In this document: piece after piece, positions 38,455 through 46,019 of the stretch
Numbering within the stretch: position 1 is the stretch's first letter
Layout: every line of letters begins with the position of its first letter
Source: Serratia symbiotica
Lineage (GTDB): Bacteria; Pseudomonadota; Gammaproteobacteria; Enterobacterales; Enterobacteriaceae
Assembly (NCBI RefSeq): GCF_000821185.2
Contig: NZ_CP050855.1
Location: 2,790,001-2,854,000 of the forward strand
Reading direction: 5' to 3'
DNA: 64,000 nt
Notes under the pieces: generated by a model
What the model was told of the DNA's origin: nothing
The model's input: only the letters and a program-made list of their open reading frames with translations
The model's database searches: none
Program-made: the position numbers and the translations under genes

Positions 38455-38991
38455 ATGCAACACCAAACTAGGGTGCCTAACGTTCGCACCCGTTATGATC
38501 TTTTTAGCCGAATACTGCATTGGAGCATTGCCGTGGTGATGATTTACGTTATGATCATCGGATATTCACTGCATTTTATACCAAATGAGCAGGTGTATAC
38601 CTTTTTCTCAGAAACCAACATGTCATTGGCAACAGCATTGACGCCGCTGATGATGATACGCTTCCTCTGGCGTTATTTCAGGCCAGCAGTTCCCTATGGC
38701 GAGATGCTGAAAGGGCATGACAAGGGGCTGGTGCATTTATTGCACGAAATTTTCTACCTGCTTATTTTCGTGGTGCTTATCAGTGGGTTTTTAATGCTGG
38801 AAAAAGGATTTCAAATTTTTGGCGTTATAGACTTCCCAAGGCCGATCAGCAACGTGGAAGTAAACAGATTCTTTTTTAGCGTACATCGCGGTTCATGCAT
38901 GGCGCTGGCGGGAATGATTATACTCCACGTGGCGGCAGTGATAAAACACCACTGTATTGAGAAAAAAGCGATTCTGCACCGCATGCTGTAA
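38455..38991 (+). CDS. Cytochrome b561 family protein
   Basis: Di-haem inner-membrane electron carrier, 178 residues, four membrane helices (ILHWSIAVVMIYVMIIGYSL; LATALTPLMMIRFLW; LLHEIFYLLIFVVLISGFLM; CMALAGMIILHVAAVIKH). His residues that could ligate haem are in ILHWS, LLHEIF, VHRGS and ILHVAAVIKHH. Like E. coli CybB it may oxidise ubiquinol or superoxide. No lesion seen; stands alone between two palindromic repeats. Confidence 0.88.
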   Translation: MQHQTRVPNVRTRYDLFSRILHWSIAVVMIYVMIIGYSLHFIPNEQVYTFFSETNMSLATALTPLMMIRFLWRYFRPAVPYGEMLKGHDKGLVHLLHEIFYLLIFVVLISGFLMLEKGFQIFGVIDFPRPISNVEVNRFFFSVHRGSCMALAGMIILHVAAVIKHHCIEKKAILHRML

Positions 38992-39003
38992 CTACTCGCT
39001 GCC

Positions 39004-39153
39004 AATTGGGACGCTACATTTACTATTGGCTGAGACATAGCCAGTTTGAACACGGACAGTACACAACAATCGCATTGTACAGGGAGTGCGTGAGGAAGGG
39101 GAGTACTGTCCAGGGCCAAAATGGCAAATAAAATAACCCCATGAGAAAGGTTC
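39004..39153 (-). repeat. Palindromic intergenic repeat, copy C
   Basis: Read on the reverse strand it begins GAACCTTTCTCATGGGGTT and continues TTTTATTTGCCATTTTGG, aligned with copies A and B, with CCGTGTTCAAACTGGCT in its second half. Directly follows the cytochrome b561 gene. Confidence 0.75.
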
Positions 39154-39186
39154 TTAGTTTAAGTAAACGCATAACAGATCACTCTA

Positions 39187-39206
39187 CCGGAGACAGGGGT
39201 CTCCGG
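39187..39206 (+). terminator. GC-rich hairpin downstream of the cytochrome b561 gene
   Basis: CCGGAGAC / GTCTCCGG perfect 8-bp stem with loop AGGG, followed by ctgttct. Could end transcription from the cytochrome gene about 195 bp upstream. Confidence 0.5.
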
Positions 39207-39685
39207 CTGTTCTAATGGGTCTTCCAATCTCGAACACAGCACCATGTACCGCGAGACGCTAGGAAGATATCAAGCAACAGAATGCAATACGCTTAGTGGA
39301 TCTCTGAAGTTTCCCCCTTCATAAGACACAACGCCTGGGCTACTGTATGCAATAGTTCCTTATTAATCAATTGAGTAGTAATGTAGAAGGTTCAGCAGGT
39401 ACTGGGCTGTAGATAATGGCTTACTTTGTTTGACAACACTTTTATAAACTGATAGATGAGCGTTTATTGTTTATTTGAACTTCGTCACGTATTATCGGCT
39501 CACATGAGGTTCAGAGTACGCTTATCGCAACAATCTTGCATGGCCTGCGGAGTGACTTTTGTTGTTGTCATTCATCATCCTATCTCCCCAGGATGGGGGA
39601 AATCTCCCTGTTCTAGGACTAAGTCTTATTTCGGATAAATGACATATTGATTTATATTATATTTTTTCCACACTTAGAATAATAG
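39207..39685. other. Intergenic stretch without a supported gene
   Basis: A 60-codon forward frame (39456-39638) has no family mark. I see no RNA gene. Becomes AT-rich towards the repeat tract that follows. Confidence 0.4.
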
Positions 39686-39788
39686 TAGTTTGGTAGTTTG
39701 GTAGTTTGGTAGTTTGGTAGTTTGGTAGTTTGGTAGTTTGGTAGTTTGGTAGTTTGGTAGTTTGGTAGTTTGGTAGTTTGGTAGTTTG
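39686..39788. repeat. 8-bp microsatellite (TAGTTTGG), about 13 copies
   Basis: Perfect period-8 tract of 103 bp: twelve full TAGTTTGG units plus TAGTTTG. It ends 65 bp before the ATG of a small hydrophobic frame (39854). Such tracts change length by polymerase slippage. No spacers of CRISPR size are present. Confidence 0.95.
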
Positions 39789-39853
39789 ATGATATTAGAG
39801 AAGTTTATTTTATAGCTAATTAGAATTAATGCCTAAATATAGATGGAGTAAGC

Positions 39854-39963
39854 ATGTCTGATTTTATTATTTTATTATTTTATTATTTTATTATTTTATT
39901 ATTTTATTAATTATTGTTGCTATTTTATCGGTTATTTTACCTTTTATTTTTGTGCTCTATTTA
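39854..39963 (+). other. Small hydrophobic reading frame containing a 6x 8-bp repeat (possible phase-variable peptide)
   Basis: ATG 39854 follows GGAG with a five-base gap, a good ribosome site. The first frame reads MSDF followed by Ile/Leu/Phe/Tyr residues encoded by six copies of ATTTTATT (39861-39908), and stops at TAA 39908-39910 after 18 codons. With one repeat unit fewer, the frame would run on through IIVAILSVILPFIFVLYL to TAA near 39963, giving a membrane peptide of about 33 residues. I do not recognise the peptide, and a chance frame in AT-rich DNA is possible. Confidence 0.4.
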
Positions 39964-40269
39964 TAAATACCCCCTTCTTTCCGGCCATGCATGAGTAAAG
40001 TCGAACGGTGAATTTTATTCCCAGCAAGAACAGATAAAACCGTTAGAATAAAATTGAGCATTATCGCCTTAGTTGCTCACATCTACTAAAAACCACCTCT
40101 TTTATGTGTTTGTTGGGGCGTTTATGGGAAATAATAGATATGATGAACTTATTAACGGACAGTAAAAGGAATTAATTTTTGTTTATTGATCATTTTTATC
40201 GTTAATGATTGGCAAAAAAATTTTCTTTCCGTTTAGTGAGCGTTTTTATTTGTCAAATCCGGATCGGTT
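39964..40269. other. AT-rich intergenic stretch up to the IS66 end
   Basis: No gene seen. A long imperfect hairpin is possible between ATTTTATTC (about 40013) and GAATAAAAT (about 40047). Confidence 0.4.
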
Positions 40270-40505
40270 GTAAGCGTAAAGGCAGTGCCGTATTAACGGT
40301 TAATGAGAAGTGAGATCCACTTTCCAGGGCAGAAGTTCGGCCACTTTATTACAGGGCCACTCCGGCAGTACACTCAGGATATGACGCAGATAAGCCTCCG
40401 GGTCGATTCCGTTGAGTTTGCACGTACCGATCAGGCCGTACAGCGGTGCGCCGCGCTCACCACCATGGTCGCTGCCGAAGAAGATGCAGCTCTGGCTGGT
40501 ACATC
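40270..40505 (-). pseudogene. IS66-family element, terminal repeat and 3' end of tnpC only
   Basis: GTAAGCG at 40270 is the hallmark start of an IS66 terminal repeat. The reverse-strand frame encodes IFFGSDHGGERGA, LYGLIGTCKLNGIDPEAY and LLPWKVDLTSH, the C-terminal end of IS66 TnpC. The rest of the element is absent; near 40480-40510 it joins the interior of an MFS transporter gene. Confidence 0.85.
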
Positions 40506-40885
40506 TGATGGGCACGATGTCGCTGATCCAGCGTATTGTTACCGGCGCGGTTATATTCGCGTTTTCACAGCTGCTTTTCTGGGTTAATGACTCTACCAGC
40601 GCGCTCTGGTGGGGATTTGTCACTGTGATATTCAGCGTTGCCGAGGCGATCTTGCTGCCCAACCTCAGTGTGCTGCTCGATCGGCTGGCGCCGGAAAAAC
40701 ATCGTGGTGCCTACCTCGGCGCGTCTACGCTGGTTATATTAGGTTTATCTCTGGGACCGTTTGTAGGCGGTGCGCTGCTGGAGTGGTACGGAAAAGCGGT
40801 TTTTTGCGTTATGGCGTTCGGTTGCCTCACTATTGCCGCGTTGCTACTGATTAATCGATCCGCAACCAATACCCGATTGGAATAA
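40506..40885 (+). pseudogene. MFS transporter, C-terminal fragment
   Basis: About 125 residues remain: hydrophobic helices (IVTGAVIFAFSQLLFWV, ALWWGFVTVIFSVAEAILL, STLVILGLSLGPFVGGALL, VFCVMAFGCLTIAALLLI) with the loop RLAPEKHRGAYLG, typical of the second half of drug-efflux MFS proteins. The 5' part was lost at the junction with the IS66 end. Its stop lies five bases before the ygfF-like gene, so the two were one operon. Confidence 0.8.
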
Positions 40886-40890
40886 CATCA

Positions 40891-41643
40891 ATGAACAAAA
40901 ACGTTACCCTAATTACTGGCGGCTCGCGCGGTATTGGCCGTGCCACGGCGCAGGCGCTGGCGGCCAGAGGCGAGGCGAGGCGATCTGCATCGTTTATCGT
41001 ACGCGCGAGGCGTGCGCGCAGGAGGTTGTTGAAGCCATTCGTCAACTTGGCGGCGAGGCGCTGGCGATTCAGGCCGATATCGCCAGCGAAGAGCAGGTTG
41101 TCGCGCTGTTCCGGCGGATCGATGCGCAGCTTGGTCCCCTCACAGGTCTAGTAAATAATGCCGCCATGGTGCCCACAGGCTTCAATCGAAGCGTTAACCA
41201 GCGAACGGCTGGCGGCGATGTTCGCCACCAACGTGACGGGCAGCTTCCTTTGCGCACGCGAGGCGGTAAAACGCATGTCGCAGCGCCACGGTGGTCGGGG
41301 CGGTGCGATCGTCAACGTCTCTTCGGCGGCCTCACGGCTAGGCGCACCGCATGAATATCTGGATTACGCGGCGTCGAAAGGCGCCATCGACACCTTTACC
41401 ACCGGCCTCTCTCTAGAGGTCGCGGCGCAGGGCATTCGCGTCAACGCGGTTCGGCCCGGCTTTATCTATACCGATATGCACGCTGACGGCGGAGAGCCGG
41501 GGCGGGTTGATCGGGTCAGGGAACTGATACCGATGAAGCGAGGCGGTACGCCGGAAGAAGTGGCGCAGGCTATCGTCTGGCTGCTGTCGGACAAGGCATC
41601 CTACGTGACGGGAAGCTTTATCGATCTGGCAGGCGGCAAGTAA
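40891..41643 (+). pseudogene. ygfF: YgfF-like short-chain dehydrogenase, two frameshifts
   Basis: NAD(P)-dependent SDR oxidoreductase. N-terminal Rossmann motif LITGGSRGIGRATA; C-terminal part with VNVSSAASRLGAPHEYLDYAASKGA (catalytic Ser, Tyr, Lys) and RPGFIYTDMHA as in E. coli YgfF. The first frameshift lies at three copies of GAGGC (about 40969-40984); with two copies the frame would read RGEAICIVYRTREAC onwards. The second lies between about 41165 and 41205. Catalytic text is intact but out of frame with the start. Substrate unknown even in E. coli. Confidence 0.88.
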
Positions 41644-41647
41644 CGCA

Positions 41648-41673
41648 GGCCCTCCCGCATTGGCCGAGGGGCC
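41648..41673 (+). terminator. Hairpin behind the ygfF-like pseudogene
   Basis: GGCCCTC and GAGGGGCC can pair over an eleven-base loop just four bases after the stop codon; followed by atcgctt, a poor T tract. Confidence 0.45.
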
Positions 41674-41702
41674 ATCGCTTAATGCGCGTCAATAAACACA
41701 CG

Positions 41703-41957
41703 ATGGAACAGATACTCACCACGACCGCAACCCTGGAACGGGGATACCTCGCTTATCAGGGCAATGCCCTGTCGGTGTTTGATGAACAAATAATCCGGCT
41801 GGGCCACTGGCAGGAATGCGTCGAAAACTTCAGGAAAGCACTGAATGCCGATGAGAACGTCATGCCAATGCAACGAGACTATGTTCATGAGGGGCTGATA
41901 CGGATTGCCGATCGGCTCATGGATTTACAGACGAAAACCCAGATACATCGAAAATGA
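41703..41957 (+). CDS. Small protein of unknown function
   Basis: 84 residues from ATG 41703 (or 91 from ATG 41682). Helical, soluble, no signal peptide; reads MEQILTTTATLERGYLAYQG with a middle FRKALNADENV. I do not recognise a family. Composition is that of a normal coding gene rather than a shadow frame, and it sits in an accessory region. No clear ribosome site decides between the starts. Confidence 0.45.
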   Translation: MEQILTTTATLERGYLAYQGNALSVFDEQIIRLGHWQECVENFRKALNADENVMPMQRDYVHEGLIRIADRLMDLQTKTQIHRK

Positions 41958-42059
41958 CGTCTATGCCGGAACCCCCGAAAATTCCGCCTCGATTGTCACT
42001 TCTGGCGACAACTTATTTGGCTCTATGGGGCGAAGCTGCAAAATGCGACATTTGTCTCT

Positions 42060-42305
42060 TTAGCCAGTGGAGCTGTCGCCCGCCAGTGTTCTGATCCGCT
42101 GGCGTAGAGTCTCAACCGGCAGAGTCTCAATGTCCGGTAGCATGGTCACCAAGGACAATGCCTGGATAGCCAACACAATCGTCCTTGGCGGCTTACTCTG
42201 CTCATAACGGATGTAGGTACGCATCGATATACCAAATTCCTCCGCTGCCCGTTCCTACGTCCAGTCAAGCCCCATCCGCCAAAGTTTCAACTCGAATCCC
42301 GTCAT
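42060..42305 (-). pseudogene. Xre-type HTH regulator, amber-interrupted
   Basis: The reverse frame from ATG 42305 reads MTGFELKLWRMGLDWT, then TAG (42255-42257), then ERAAEEFGISMRTYIRYEQ, TIVLAIQALSLVTMLPD and ends at TAA 42060. The stop stands where Gln is expected (CAG to TAG). The whole is 82 codons, with the DNA-recognition helix right after the stop. Such small Xre proteins are common next to prophage or transposon genes. Dead unless the amber is read through. Confidence 0.75.
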
Positions 42306-42421
42306 CGTTCACCCACTCACTTTAATATGCCATTTTGTCACACTATACCTTTATAATCTTGTTTTTCACACCAGGCAAAATATTGGCGGGTTCTCGTTTG
42401 GGTCAGTTTGGATATCGAAAA

Positions 42422-43075
42422 TTATTTAAGAGTATTAAATAATTTATTTTGCTTATATATAGCCTGTATTCGACATATTTGTGAACAACTATATCCGGTA
42501 GCATCAGCTGTTTCACTAATACTCAGTTTCTTAATCTGCCGGTAGTACAGGACTTTCTGGTGACGCTCACTATCGGCTTGTTTACCCCGGTACTTCCCCA
42601 ACGTATGTGCGCGTTCAATTCCCTGTTTTTGCCGCTGACGGCGACTCGGCCAGTCCTTATGTGACATTGTGGCCATCAGGTCGATAAGCATGTTATTAAT
42701 GGCGGTTATCACGGCGCGGGTGATCGGGTCAGCTTGCGAAGGGTCTTTCTCTGACAGCGCCTGCAATGAAGTGGGGACATCCAGGCTGACAATCCGCAGT
42801 TCGTGTTGTTCGATCTGCTTTTTCAGCGTCATCCAGTCGCTGTTGCTGAGACGGGTCAGGCGGTCTATCTGCTCGACCAGCAAAATATCATTGCGGTGAC
42901 TGTCCATCAGTAAGCGCCCCAGTTCCGGGCGGTCAAGTTTTGTCCCACTAATGTTTTCACGATAGTAGCTGGCGATTTTATGTCCCCGCTCCTGGACGAA
43001 CTGCTCCAGCATCTCTTTTGCCCGATCGGCGAACTGATCTTCCGTCGATGCCCTTAAATAAGCTCTGATGAACAT
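42422..43075 (-). CDS. tnpR: Serine recombinase (Tn3-family resolvase, TnpR-like)
   Basis: Site-specific recombinase that resolves transposition cointegrates at a res site. 217 residues. N-terminal catalytic domain with the nucleophile Ser in AYLRASTEDQFADRA, and ISGTKLDRPELGRLL, LLVEQIDRLTRLS in the core; long helix with HKDWPSRRQRQKQGI; C-terminal helix-turn-helix (SISETADATGYSCSQICRI). Divergent from the truncated tnpA with a repeat-rich res-like region between. Frame intact. Confidence 0.9.
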   Translation of the reverse strand: MFIRAYLRASTEDQFADRAKEMLEQFVQERGHKIASYYRENISGTKLDRPELGRLLMDSHRNDILLVEQIDRLTRLSNSDWMTLKKQIEQHELRIVSLDVPTSLQALSEKDPSQADPITRAVITAINNMLIDLMATMSHKDWPSRRQRQKQGIERAHTLGKYRGKQADSERHQKVLYYRQIKKLSISETADATGYSCSQICRIQAIYKQNKLFNTLK

Positions 43076-43241
43076 TTTTCACCGCATTATCGCATTTAGG
43101 TTATTGCATTTACTCTATCGCATATAGGTTATGTCATTCACCGTGTGTCGCCACGTTTTGGTTATGCCGTCAGGGTGTACCCTTATGCGATAACCATTTT
43201 TGTTAAAGATACTGAGTGTAATAATTTACAAAGTAAACTAT
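43076..43241. promoter_or_regulatory. res-like resolution site and divergent promoters of a Tn3-family element
   Basis: Contains related motifs TTATCGCATTTAGGTTAT (about 43086), CTATCGCATATAGGTTAT (about 43112) and ATGCGATAACC (about 43184, inverted), arranged as expected for resolvase binding sites between tnpR and tnpA. Confidence 0.65.
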
Positions 43242-44020
43242 ATGGCACGGATGCAGATCCTTTCACTGTCGGAAAGAGAATCATTACTGGCATTACCCGA
43301 CGATGAGTTAACGCTGACCCGAATGGCGTATTTCAGTGAGCAGGATCTGGCATTTATTAATGCTCACCGTAAACCCACCAGTCGGTTTGGTTTTGCCGTT
43401 CTTCTCTGTTATCTAAAAAATGTCGGTTTTGCTCCGGATAAAAAATCGTCCCCTCACGCAGAATTACTCAGGATCATCGGTGCCCACCTTAAACTTTCAG
43501 CAGAACTCTGGCCGGAATATATTTCCAGCCGTGATACCACCCGGCGTGAGCACCTGAGTGAACTTTATCGCTATCTGGAACTGAAGACCTTTAACGGGGC
43601 GCTTCAGAAAGAATGCATCCAGTATCTGCTCCCTCAGGCCACCAGAACAGATCGGGGCATGTTGATCGCAGAGGAATTACTGATGCATCTGCACCAACGG
43701 CGAATTATTGTTCCTGGTATTGATGTTGTGGAACGTACCTGTGCTGAAGCAATGACGCTGGGTGATAAAGCGGTTTATACCACGTTGAATGCGCAAATCA
43801 GCGCTTGAGGCGCTACTGGTGACAACTGAAAAACAAATCTCCCGTTTGACATGGTTGCTTCAGCCTCCAGGAAAAATCAATGGAAAGAATGTTCTGCAAC
43901 ATATAAATCGCCTTAACACCATCGAAGCACTGGCGATACCGGAAGGTGTGGAGAGAACCGTTCACCAGAACCGGCTACTGAAACTCGCGCGGGAAGGCCG
44001 CAAAATGAGCAGCCGCGAGA
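43242..44020 (+). pseudogene. tnpA: Tn3-family transposase TnpA, N-terminal fragment with a frameshift
   Basis: Starts MARMQILSLSERESLLALPDD and continues with RKPTSRFGFAVLLCYL and TTRREHLSELYRYLELK, the N-terminal DUF4158 part of Tn3 transposases. A frameshift occurs near 43800 (stop TGA after LNAQISA); the next frame continues ALEALLV, RLTWLLQPPGKINGKNVLQH and HQNRLLKLAREGRKMSS. The gene ends abruptly near 44020 against the 3' end of yncE; about 700 residues including the DDE core are gone, and so is the right terminal repeat. Confidence 0.9.
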
Positions 44021-44024
44021 GCCG

Positions 44025-45080
44025 TTACTTCAGCGCGATGCGCATCACATCATCCGGCGCACTGGCTTCTTTCTCGCGGCTGGCAGCCTGTTTGATGCTG
44101 ATATACAGCGTTTGACCATCCGCAGACAACGCCAAGCTATTCGGGTGGGTCGGCGTTTTGATGGTGTTTAGCAGGTGGTGACTCTGGGCATCGATCACGC
44201 TCACTTCGCCCGCCTGACGGGGGGTCACATAGACTTCATTGCGCACAGGGTTGAACAGTACTGCCAGCGATTCAGGCACATCGATCTTACCCAGTATGTT
44301 GCCGTTGCGGGTGTCTACCACCAGCACCTGCGGCTGCTTGGAGTCAGTGATAAATGCACGATGGGTAGCGATATCCAAGCTGATGTTCAAGAAAAAGTGT
44401 TCTTTGGATGCGTCCAGCTTTTTACGCGACAACACCTTGTTGCTTTTGGTGTCGATGGTCACCAGTTCGCCGTCAGCATTGGTCACAAACAGGCGGTTGG
44501 CGGCCGAGTCCAACGCCAGGCCAGTGCCTAACTTACCGGTATGAGTGATGGTGGTACGCAGGGTCAGATCCTCGCCATTCACTACCCATACTACGCTAGA
44601 TCCGCCCACTCCAGTGATGTATAGGGTATCGGTGTCGGCATCCACCACCAACTCACACGGTGCCAATGGCTTTACAGTTTCGCTGCCTTTGCGCGAGTCC
44701 AGCACCAAGCGTCTCATGACCTTACCGGTTTTGGTATCGATAGCAGTTATCGCACTGTTCACCCTGTTGCTAAAAAACAACATATTGGTTTTGTTGTTGA
44801 TGGAAGCGCCTAACTGATTGATATCATTATGGATAATCTGCGTCACATCCAGTGTGGCCGGGTTCAGGCGATAGACCACGCCGCCCTTGTCCAGTTTGCG
44901 ACTTTGCGAGGTTGCCAGATACAGTGCATCCTCGCCCTGGCTATACACCAGTTCACAGGCACCTTTGCCAATCGGCTTACGCAGTACTTCCCGCGCGGTT
45001 TGCGCCGACAGTGAGCCGGAAAATAGCACTATAGACAGCAGCATCAGCGGGAATGTCGCATTTTTTCCTTTTTTAATCAA
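44025..45080 (-). CDS. yncE: YncE-family periplasmic beta-propeller protein
   Basis: 351 residues, close in sequence to E. coli YncE (353), a secreted seven-bladed propeller reported to bind DNA and be induced by iron lack. The chain shows the blade repeats (TAIDTKTGKVMRRLVL, VTIDTKSNKVLSRKKL, LVVDTRNGNILGKI, SVIDAQSHHLLNTI). Residues 1-26 look like a signal peptide (MIKKGKN, hydrophobic core, SLSA-Q). The start is TTG 45080 because no in-frame ATG precedes the signal; an ATG in another frame close by suggests a possible indel in the leader. It lies just after entB where entA would be expected. Confidence 0.88.
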   Translation of the reverse strand: MIKKGKNATFPLMLLSIVLFSGSLSAQTAREVLRKPIGKGACELVYSQGEDALYLATSQSRKLDKGGVVYRLNPATLDVTQIIHNDINQLGASINNKTNMLFFSNRVNSAITAIDTKTGKVMRRLVLDSRKGSETVKPLAPCELVVDADTDTLYITGVGGSSVVWVVNGEDLTLRTTITHTGKLGTGLALDSAANRLFVTNADGELVTIDTKSNKVLSRKKLDASKEHFFLNISLDIATHRAFITDSKQPQVLVVDTRNGNILGKIDVPESLAVLFNPVRNEVYVTPRQAGEVSVIDAQSHHLLNTIKTPTHPNSLALSADGQTLYISIKQAASREKEASAPDDVMRIALK

Positions 45081-45164
45081 TTATTTAATTGTCATCTCCG
45101 TATAGTGAAAATCAATGTGCTGCCCAACCAGCGCCGGGCAACGGTAACAGCATTTGTGTCAATA

Positions 45165-46007
45165 TCAGGTTTTGTCTGCGCACAGCAGCGCCCACCAACT
45201 GTCGATGGTCGGATTGCGGGCAAGTGCGATAAAGTCGATATCACGCCAACGGGCGGCCAGTTCCATGATGCGTACCGAATCCAGTCCGTAGTCGATAAGG
45301 TTTTCATCGTTGCCCATATCTTCGCTATCTTCATCCAGCAACGGCAGGATCTGCTGGCGCAGCGCTTCTTTGCTGACGATGCCCGGCAGCAAAGAAGCTG
45401 TGGTCACTACCTGCCCACAGCACTCGGCGGTGTAACGCAGCGCCATCAGGTGTTTTTCACGCGAGAAGTCCGCTAGGCCATCGGACACCATAAACGGCTG
45501 GATGTCGCGCATGAAGGCATCGATGGCGGTGGTCAGGCAGCCGATGTGAGCGTATATACCGCAGATGATCAGTTGATCGCGGCCAGCACAGTGCAGGATT
45601 TCCTGTAGCGGCGAACGGTGGAAGGCGCTGTAGCGCCATTTATCCAATACGTTGTCATCTTCATCCGGCGCTAACGCGGCGATAATTGCCTGCTGCTCTG
45701 GATGCTTGTTCAAACCCGGCCCCCACAGGTCGTTCAGTAGCGCGCGATCTTCATCGCTTTGCTGGTTCGGTTGGGCAGTATAAAACACCGGAATACCCTG
45801 CTGTTTACAATAGCGGCGCAAGTTGGCGATGTTTTCTACCACATGTTTGATCAGCAAGCTGTCTGTCCCCCAGAAGTTGAGGAAATACTGCTGCATGTCG
45901 TGGATCAGCAGCGCGGCGCGCGGCGATTCCAGTCGCCAGTTGACTTTGTTGTCCGGCAATTGGTTGGCGGTAGGCAGCGCGTAATCATTCAGTTCTGGAA
46001 TAGTCAT
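45165..46007 (-). CDS. entB: Isochorismatase / aryl carrier protein EntB
   Basis: Bifunctional enterobactin enzyme: the N-terminal domain hydrolyses isochorismate to 2,3-dihydro-2,3-dihydroxybenzoate; the C-terminal carrier holds DHB for EntE and EntF. 280 residues from ATG 46007 (a TTG codon lies just before it). Isochorismatase marks: ALLIHDMQQYF with the catalytic Asp, KWRYSAFHRSPL, CGIYAHIGCLTTAIDAFMRD. Carrier domain: NLIDYGLDSVRIMEL with the phosphopantetheine Ser. Open frame, but its partners entE, entF and entA are broken or missing. Confidence 0.95.
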   Translation of the reverse strand: MTIPELNDYALPTANQLPDNKVNWRLESPRAALLIHDMQQYFLNFWGTDSLLIKHVVENIANLRRYCKQQGIPVFYTAQPNQQSDEDRALLNDLWGPGLNKHPEQQAIIAALAPDEDDNVLDKWRYSAFHRSPLQEILHCAGRDQLIICGIYAHIGCLTTAIDAFMRDIQPFMVSDGLADFSREKHLMALRYTAECCGQVVTTASLLPGIVSKEALRQQILPLLDEDSEDMGNDENLIDYGLDSVRIMELAARWRDIDFIALARNPTIDSWWALLCADKT

Positions 46008-46019
46008 CAATTCATTTCT

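Noticed and set aside
39686..39908. Direct repeats as a CRISPR array
   Set aside because: The repeats are 8 bp and contiguous, with no spacers and no cas genes nearby; they are microsatellites.
42422..43075. Resolvase as a phage integrase or DNA invertase
   Set aside because: Its divergent tnpA with Tn3 text and the res-like repeats between them point to a transposon resolvase; no invertible segment with flanking inverted repeats was seen.
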